Assembly (NCBI RefSeq): GCF_016086655.4
Contig: NC_052131.2
Span: forward strand, 33,419,705-33,483,704
Length of the DNA: 64,000 nucleotides
Direction of reading: 5' to 3'
DNA from: Lepeophtheirus salmonis
Taxonomy: Eukaryota; Arthropoda; Copepoda; Siphonostomatoida; Caligidae
How positions within the stretch are numbered: the stretch's first letter is position 1; the number at the start of each line of letters is the position of its first letter. The notes beneath the pieces were generated by a model, which saw nothing but the letters and a program-made list of their open reading frames with translations, was not told where the DNA came from and made no database searches. The translations under genes were made by a program, and so were the position numbers. This document shows positions 58,188 to 64,000 of the stretch, piece after piece.

Positions 58188-58630
58188 TCATTTCGAAATT
58201 AGTAAATATTTTATACTTTTTACTGATAACTTGATCGTCATTTGGTGTGGATGACTCAAAAAATTTTTATATGTATTTCTATAAATGACATCAGTACCAA
58301 CATCCTCCATTAATTTAATGATGGATCCTCGGGAAGGGATAGGTTTACCCGTGTGTTTCTCCATAAATTTTTTGAACATAGATGATTAGCAATTGATAAG
58401 GTTATATTACATGCAATAAGCATCTTTGTGAGATCAGAGTTAAAGTCTGACTTGATGTATTCATCATTAACTTGATTTTTTAGAAGAATATCCATTCTCT
58501 TGATATGAGATGAGAATAATGAGTGGCGTGTAATTCTAGATAGGAGACCAAAGGCACATTTATTTCGACAAATCCGACAAACCATCTGTTTCTCATCTGG
58601 TAAGTAATTCCCAAATTCCTGGGCCTCCAT
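58188..58630 (-). pseudogene. CGGBP1/hAT-like zinc-finger fragment, frameshifted
   Basis: The minus strand encodes QMVCRICRNKCAFGLLSRIT followed by RHSLFSSHIKRMD (a CxxC...H...H BED-like finger), then NSDLTKMLIACNITLSIANH. A one-base frameshift near 58380 leads into MFKKFMEKHTGKPIPSRGSI. Finger, then F..DL.(K/Q)ML...NI, then F(L/M)EK.T.K.IP, is the order seen in CGGBP1-like proteins of hAT origin. The order matches the shorter fragment at 32692-32943. No dimerisation or catalytic region follows. Confidence 0.6.
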
Positions 58631-58870
58631 TTTCAGAAATCCAGACAGAAGGCGACGTTATTTTAGGCATTTTATTCAGTTCTCTATCGACTATCACCAT
58701 CTAATATTATATTAATATTGAATAATAAAGGCGGGAATGATGACGTTCTTGATTGATAGAAGAAGATGTATATTATTTAATCAATGATGCCATAAGTATT
58801 TCTTCTCCTCTGCTCGCACACTTTTCTATTCTTACCAAAATTATCACCCTTAATAATAAGTTTAAGTATT

Positions 58871-59175
58871 TTGGGACTTCGCAGGATTATGTTGTTATTT
58901 GTTTGGTTTTTGGAATTTTTTTGAAAAAAATTCAGTTTTTAGTGAAAAAAAATCAAATATTAAATTTTTTTGAAGAAAATTTCATAAATTCAAAGCTGTT
59001 CACAAAATTTTTTTTAAATTAAATGAAAAACAATAAATTTTTTTTTTTAAATATTTCAAATACAACATTTGTGGAAGAAAAAAATACATATCTATTCACA
59101 GAAAATTTAATTTTTGGAGAAAAAAAATTGAAAAATGATTCAAATATATAATTTTTTAATGAAGAACAAAAAAAT
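58871..59175 (+). repeat. Family A repeat, left end worn
   Basis: GACTTCGCAGGATTATG and GTTTGGTTTTTGGAATTTTT open it, and units with CAAAGCTGTTCACA and CATATCTATTCACAG follow. The right end is missing. Confidence 0.65.
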
Positions 59176-59849
59176 TTTCATTTAATAAAGACACTTTGAA
59201 ATAAGTTCCATTATCTTACTTTTAATTTTGGGGATTGTAATTTGTAATCTTATAATCTTTGTACTAAGTTTGATCAAAAAAACGATTTTATGTACATTTT
59301 AGATGTAGAAGTACTTGTTATTTTAAGTTTTGTTATAAAATAACAAATATTTTACTTTAAATAAAGCTTTTATTCAATTTTTAGTTTGAATAATCATTCG
59401 ACAAATAATAAAAATATGAATAAATTTGCATTTCACACCAAATAACGACGTGCATTTACTGACAGCTGAATTTTAAGGATTTTTTAGTTATATTAAACCA
59501 GGTTACTTTCACTTTTTTTATAAAATAACCCTTATCTACTTTTTATTAAGCAGTTATTTGGCTTTGAATTTTAATTGTAGCCTAAAAAATAGCGGAAGTA
59601 CAAAGGAATTAAAAACGCTGAAATATAGCTTAGAAAATTTGAAATGTTAGATGTCTTTTGGTGTTCTATACAATTCTTTCCTATTGAAAAATAGGAAAGA
59701 AAAATCTATTGAATTGAAAGTTTTATTCTTCTAAAATAGTTATTTTTTTACATAAATACTATATATTAAAGAATAAACCATCTTTCAAAAATTTTAAATG
59801 AATTTTCCACAATTTGTTTTTTTTCTCCATTTTTTCTAGTAGTAGAAAA
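59176..59849. other. AT-rich intergenic stretch, no gene seen
   Basis: A short hairpin TTTCCTATTGAAAAATAGGAAA lies near 59676-59697. Nothing else was recognised. Confidence 0.4.
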
Positions 59850-60095
59850 TCGCATGGAATCATCGCCATAGGTCATGGAGAGCACGCTCTAGAGTTATTC
59901 TCTTAAACTTGATGTGAGTACGTTTGCGCCCCGGTGATTCCTAGAGAAAGAAATATACTATAGATATATATATTTCACCAAAAGATATCTATGTAAGATG
60001 GAGTAATTGTAATACTTTAATGTTTACTAATACTTAATCTGTGCAACTCCATCCAACCAATTAAAGGAACATTAAAAAACCTGAACCATCAAAAA
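59850..60095 (-). repeat. Second copy of the exon-intron-like segment at 37779-38081
   Basis: The donor GATTAA|GTATTAGT and acceptor TTTCTTTCTCTAG|GAATC are kept, and the intron-like interior is as similar as the exon-like parts. The open frame is broken by indels and stops, so this copy is not coding. Confidence 0.6.
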
Positions 60096-60352
60096 AAAAA
60101 AAAATCGTAGAGCACACCAAAAGACGAACTAAGAATGCAAACGTTACGAAAAATTAATTTGAAAGTTGATTTTTTTTAACAGATCTTGTATATTTCACAA
60201 TGTTAAAATTTTAAACCCCCTATTCACTCTCTAAATATCAACATCCCAAAATATTATTTATCTAAAGTATTATAAATATACCAAAATAATGAGAAAATAC
60301 TGTCTTTATTATAAAATTACATTGCAATAGTAATTATGAAGTAGCTTAAAGT

Positions 60353-60867
60353 CAGGGGCGTTCCCAGGATTATATATATACATATATATTTTTTTTTTTT
60401 TGGAGAGGTGATTGGTTTAAGATTTTTATTTTTTTTTATTTGAAAAATTACAATTTTTCTGGGAAAGAATTAAAAAATTTCTAAAACAATAGAAAAATCA
60501 GACTTTTTGGAAAAAAAATTCAAAAATTAAATTTCAAATATAAAAATATTTTGGAAAAATCTTTCAATTATTAAATTTTTCCGAGAAAAATTTCAAAAAT
60601 TCATTGTTATTGTCAAATAAAATTAAAAAATCAAGAGCTGTTAAGAAAAAATATCTAAAACCAAATTTCAAATATAAAGTTTTTGAAAAATATTTTTGAA
60701 TATTAACTTTTTCGGAGAAAAATTTTAAAATTTGTAGCTATTAACAGACAACTAATTTTTTCCCCAAAAAATTTGGAAAAAATAATTAAAGATAAAATAT
60801 TTAATTTTCTACTAAGAATCAAAAATTTCTTAATTGAGGGGGGGGCTACAGGCCCCCCCTCCCCTTA
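60353..60867 (+). repeat. Family A repeat, left end intact
   Basis: CAGGGGCGTTCCCAGGATTA opens it. The body is long. The right head is a palindrome, nine G then CTACAGG and seven C, after AAAATTTCTTAATTGA. The right terminus is lost. Confidence 0.75.
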
Positions 60868-61394
60868 AATACACTCTTGAACATATTTATATAAAATATT
60901 ATTTGGATCATCGTTCCAATCCTTTCATTGATAATTATCTAATGAGTAATAATAATATATCAAATATGTACTACATCATTTTATGAAGAGATTAAAATAC
61001 AAAATCCACATAGGTATTAAAAACAGATTTTCGTATATATGTACATAGTAATTTAATGAGTTAAATAAGTATTGGACAAGGTCATTCGATAGTTTGAAGT
61101 AAATAGCCACCTTCCAAGAAGTTCAACGTACGTATCTACTTATCCACTATGTACATTATAATATCCCTGTTATTCTTAAAATCAACAATAAAACAAACCA
61201 TTGATGGAGGATTTATCTACCTAATACCAATCTAAGAAAAGATACATTCTTGGAATGTCAGGAGTTATCACTCCTTGGTCTCTCATTTCCTTATTTGTAA
61301 AGATGTAGATAATAAAATATCTATAAAATTAATCGAATTTATCCATTCCTTTTTATTTTTGTTGAGCCAGTCCGTAATTTATTCAATCCGGCAC

Positions 61395-61783
61395 CAAGGG
61401 TGTCCAAAAAAGGGGTGGGGTTTAGGGGCTGTAAATTAAAAAAAAATTACATTTTAGGAGAAAATTTAATATATGATATTCTTATGAAATGTTTCTCCAC
61501 AAAATTTTATAATTGAAAATTTAATTTTTGAGATTTGTTTCCAAAAATTTAATTTTTTGCGAACAGCAGTAGATTTTTGGAAATTTTTCTCCAAAAATGT
61601 AATATTTGATTTTTTTTTTCAAACAGTTATTTTTTTTGTTAAAGGCTGTGGGTTTTGGAAATCGTTTTCTAAAAACTAATTAGTTTTTTGTAATAACTCA
61701 AAAAAATTTAATTTTTCAATTTTTTTTCAAAAAAAAAACAAAACCAAGCCTCCCCCTAAGATATTATTCCGCGGACGCCCTTA
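61395..61783 (-). repeat. Family A repeat, reversed, both ends present
   Basis: CAAGGGTGTCC with GGGGTGGGGTTTAGGGG opens it, and CCAAGCCTCCCCCTAAG with CCGCGGACGCCCTTA closes it. Confidence 0.7.
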
Positions 61784-61784
61784 A

Positions 61785-62035
61785 GTACAGTCTTAAGACT
61801 TGTTCTATTAGTCCTTATGAAAAGGAATTTAAGACTATGGGTCCTTCGGACTGTCAGTACTATAACTGATTAAAATAAGAAGAAATACAGTTGAATGACA
61901 TCATTAAGCACCTAACCTTATATATGTTTAGGAGGGATATGCCAGACTGAACTGAACTAAATCGAGAGTAAATTGGAAGGGACTGTTGCAGTCTTCAGTC
62001 CTAAATAAGGACGGACTCACTAATGATGTGTAATT
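61785..62035. repeat. Family C, longest copy
   Basis: AGTCTTAAGACTTGTTCTAT, GGGTCCTTCGGACTGTCAGT and CAGTCTTCAGTCCTAAATAA, then GGACGGACTCAC, place inverted AGTCC-rich ends about 200 bp apart, as in a small inverted-repeat element. Confidence 0.5.
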
Positions 62036-62153
62036 TCATTCACAGTATGAAATGTTTGCTAATCTGTCTATGAGTGACTTAGATTAATTGGATATCGTCA
62101 TCTCATAATTAATCATTATTTATTAAATCAAATCTCTTACACGTAAGATTACA

Positions 62154-62741
62154 CAAAGGTGTTCGCAGCATTATATTTTGGGAAAGGCTTGGTTTTTGGA
62201 AAAATTTTGAAAAATTATTTTTTTGAAAAAATTTGAAATTTTATTTTTCAAAGTTAAGTTTTTTTTCAAAAAATTTCAATTGTTAAATTTTTTTTTAAAA
62301 AGTTTCAAAAATCCATTACTATTCACAAAAGATAAAATTGTATGAAAAAAAATCTATAGCTATTCTATAAAAAATTTCAAATATTACATTTTTTGGGGAA
62401 AAATTTCAAAAACTCACAGTTGTTCACAAAAAATTCAATATTTGGAAAATAAATTCAATTAAATATATATTTTTTTTTTTGAAAAATTCAAATATTAATT
62501 TTTTGAAAAAAAAAATTCAAAACTCAACAGCTGTTCACAAAAAATAATGTTTTTTGGAAAAAAATTTGGAACAAAAAATTAAATATTTAATTTTTTCGAC
62601 AAAAACTTCAAAAGTCAATAGCTCTTCACAGAACATAAAACTTTTTGGAAAAATGGAATTTTATATATTAAATTTTCTAGTAAAAAGCAAAAATTCCTTC
62701 ATTTGGGGTGGCTCAAGCCCAAACCCCTACAGATATCCCTG
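62154..62741 (+). repeat. Family A repeat, longest single copy, both ends present
   Basis: CAAAGGTGTTCGCAGCATTA and GGAAAGGCTTGG open it, and AAAAATTCCTTCATTTGGGG with CCCCTACAGATATCCCTG closes it. Several unit cores (CTCACAGTTGTTCACA, CAACAGCTGTTCACA) show its tandem body. Confidence 0.75.
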
Positions 62742-63262
62742 TATACAAACGACTAGCTTTTTTATCCACTCGTAACTTCAACTTAGAAAAAGAATACCTT
62801 AGTAGTTCGGCTTCTGTATTTTTATTAATGGATAAGATCTTAATATATTTAAAATATGTTATTACATCGTTATATAATCTTATTTCATTATTTGTAGATT
62901 TAGTATTTGAATAGAAATAATAAAATCTTTTTCTCTAATTATCTCCTTTTTTTTTTGTAACTAATCGATCCAAAAAAAGATGAATCATACAATTTACTTT
63001 GATTTAACTCAAATATCACTATGTATTATTGACAACAATTAGTATTCATTGCAAATGTTATGTCTTTTCATATAATTAAAGTAACTATTAGATGAAGTTT
63101 CATCAAGATTTACTGGAAATTTGTTTATTTTATGTTGTAAAAATATGATTCCACAAGATGGAGTCACCTTCAATTTTGATGCCATCCATTTTGGCGGCAT
63201 AAACAACTAAGTTGTATAATTTTAAGGAAAATAGTTAACTATTGAATGTAAAAATGGGAGCA
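62742..63262. other. AT-rich intergenic stretch, no gene seen
   Basis: Nothing recognised. Confidence 0.4.
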
Positions 63263-63680
63263 AAGGGCCGTGTACAGGATTTTTTTTTTTTTTGTGAGGA
63301 TATACTTGTTTTTTTTAAATCAAAAATCCTATTAACAAAGAAAAAAAATTTGTGGCAAAAAATTACAAAACCTTTAGTTATTCAAAAAAAATTAAATTTT
63401 TCCGAAAAAAATTTCAAAAAGTCGTTGTTATTCACAGAAAGTTATATTTTTTGGTAAAAAAATTCAAAAATTTATACTTATTCAGAGAAAATTTAATTTT
63501 TTGGAAAAAATTTGAAAATTTAAATCTAGAATATTAAATTTTTGGGAAAAAAAATTAAAAAACCTGTAGCTATTCACAGAAAATTATTTTTTCTTTCAAA
63601 AGTCTATAGTTATTCACAGCAAATTAAATTTTTTAGAAAAAAATTTAACTTTAATTTTTTTTTTTTTTTTTTTTTCGAAA
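63263..63680 (+). repeat. Family A repeat, left end present
   Basis: GGGCCGTGTACAGGATTTTT opens it. Units with GTAGCTATTCACAG and ATAGTTATTCACAG follow, and a 22-T run ends it. The rest of the window to 64000 is plain AT-rich sequence. Confidence 0.65.
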
Positions 63681-64000
63681 ACAACAACAACAAATGGAGT
63701 AAGTTACAGATCGTCGAACACATTGACGAGGTGTTAATGTGACATTGTGCGTTAAATTTGAGATATTTTTTAAATAAACACATTGATAAATATGTTAGTC
63801 AGAAGTTTTGTATCAAAATATTTTCATTAAAATATTGAATAAAGAGATTATTAAAGATTTAAAAACACTCACAAAAAATACCCAAAATGCATAAATTTGG
63901 ACAAGTTTTAGATCAAAAAATTTAATTTCTGACGTTATTCTAATCATGTTTCTTCATTTGAGACACCATGAAATACCAAAAATATAGGCTATAAATATAC

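Overview
The window looks like intergenic and accessory DNA from an AT-rich arthropod genome. A caligid copepod (salmon-louse type) is my best guess. The grounds are very high A+T content, a short 70-bp GT-AG intron, an arthropod-style TATA/initiator promoter, dense Tc1/mariner debris, CGGBP1-like and THAP-type transposon-derived zinc-finger fragments, and hundreds of bases of short-period AT-rich repeats. No rRNA, tRNA, CRISPR array or bacterial-style operon was seen. The organism call is inference.

One gene is convincing. On the minus strand at 15342-17997 a two-exon gene encodes an 861-residue secreted protein with a signal peptide, a Gly-rich segment, and two long Cys-repeat blocks around a 25-residue Gly/Tyr hinge. 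Block 1 uses the unit TVNEQ(Q/K)C and is acidic. Block 2 uses the unit NVPRQ(Q/E)C and is basic. Each block has 43 cysteines separated by 4, 8 or 12 residues. Read outward from the hinge, all 42 Cys-Cys gaps are identical in the two blocks, so every Cys at residue i has a partner at 934-i. The two unit sequences are unrelated, and the DNA is not an inverted repeat. The symmetry therefore points to the protein: an antiparallel Cys-registered hairpin, or an antiparallel dimer. This is the most striking thing in the window.

Most of the rest is mobile DNA. Twelve Tc1/mariner-related pieces are described. One has intact 29-bp terminal inverted repeats with TA flanks (53305-54513). Several keep the N-terminal helix-turn-helix and the C-terminal tail but have lost the catalytic core. 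Also present are a Ty3/gypsy RNase H fragment (31885-32636), two LINE C-terminal zinc-knuckle fragments (37014-37486 and 48124-48275), two CGGBP1/hAT-like fragments (32692-32943 and 58188-58630), a THAP half-domain (46864-47055) and an unnamed transposon-related pseudogene (25649-26470).

About 24 copies (near 8.9 kb by hand sum, roughly 14% of the window) belong to one non-autonomous repeat, called family A here. Its ends resemble CAGGGGCGTCTGCAGG and its reverse complement, and its body is made of about 50-bp AT-rich units around a CCACAGCTATTCACA core. Weaker dispersed families (B, C, D, E) and a pair of inverted minisatellite arms bracketing nested Tc1 copies (52640-54870) fill much of the remainder. 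Stretches not listed are unremarkable AT-rich sequence in which I see no gene.
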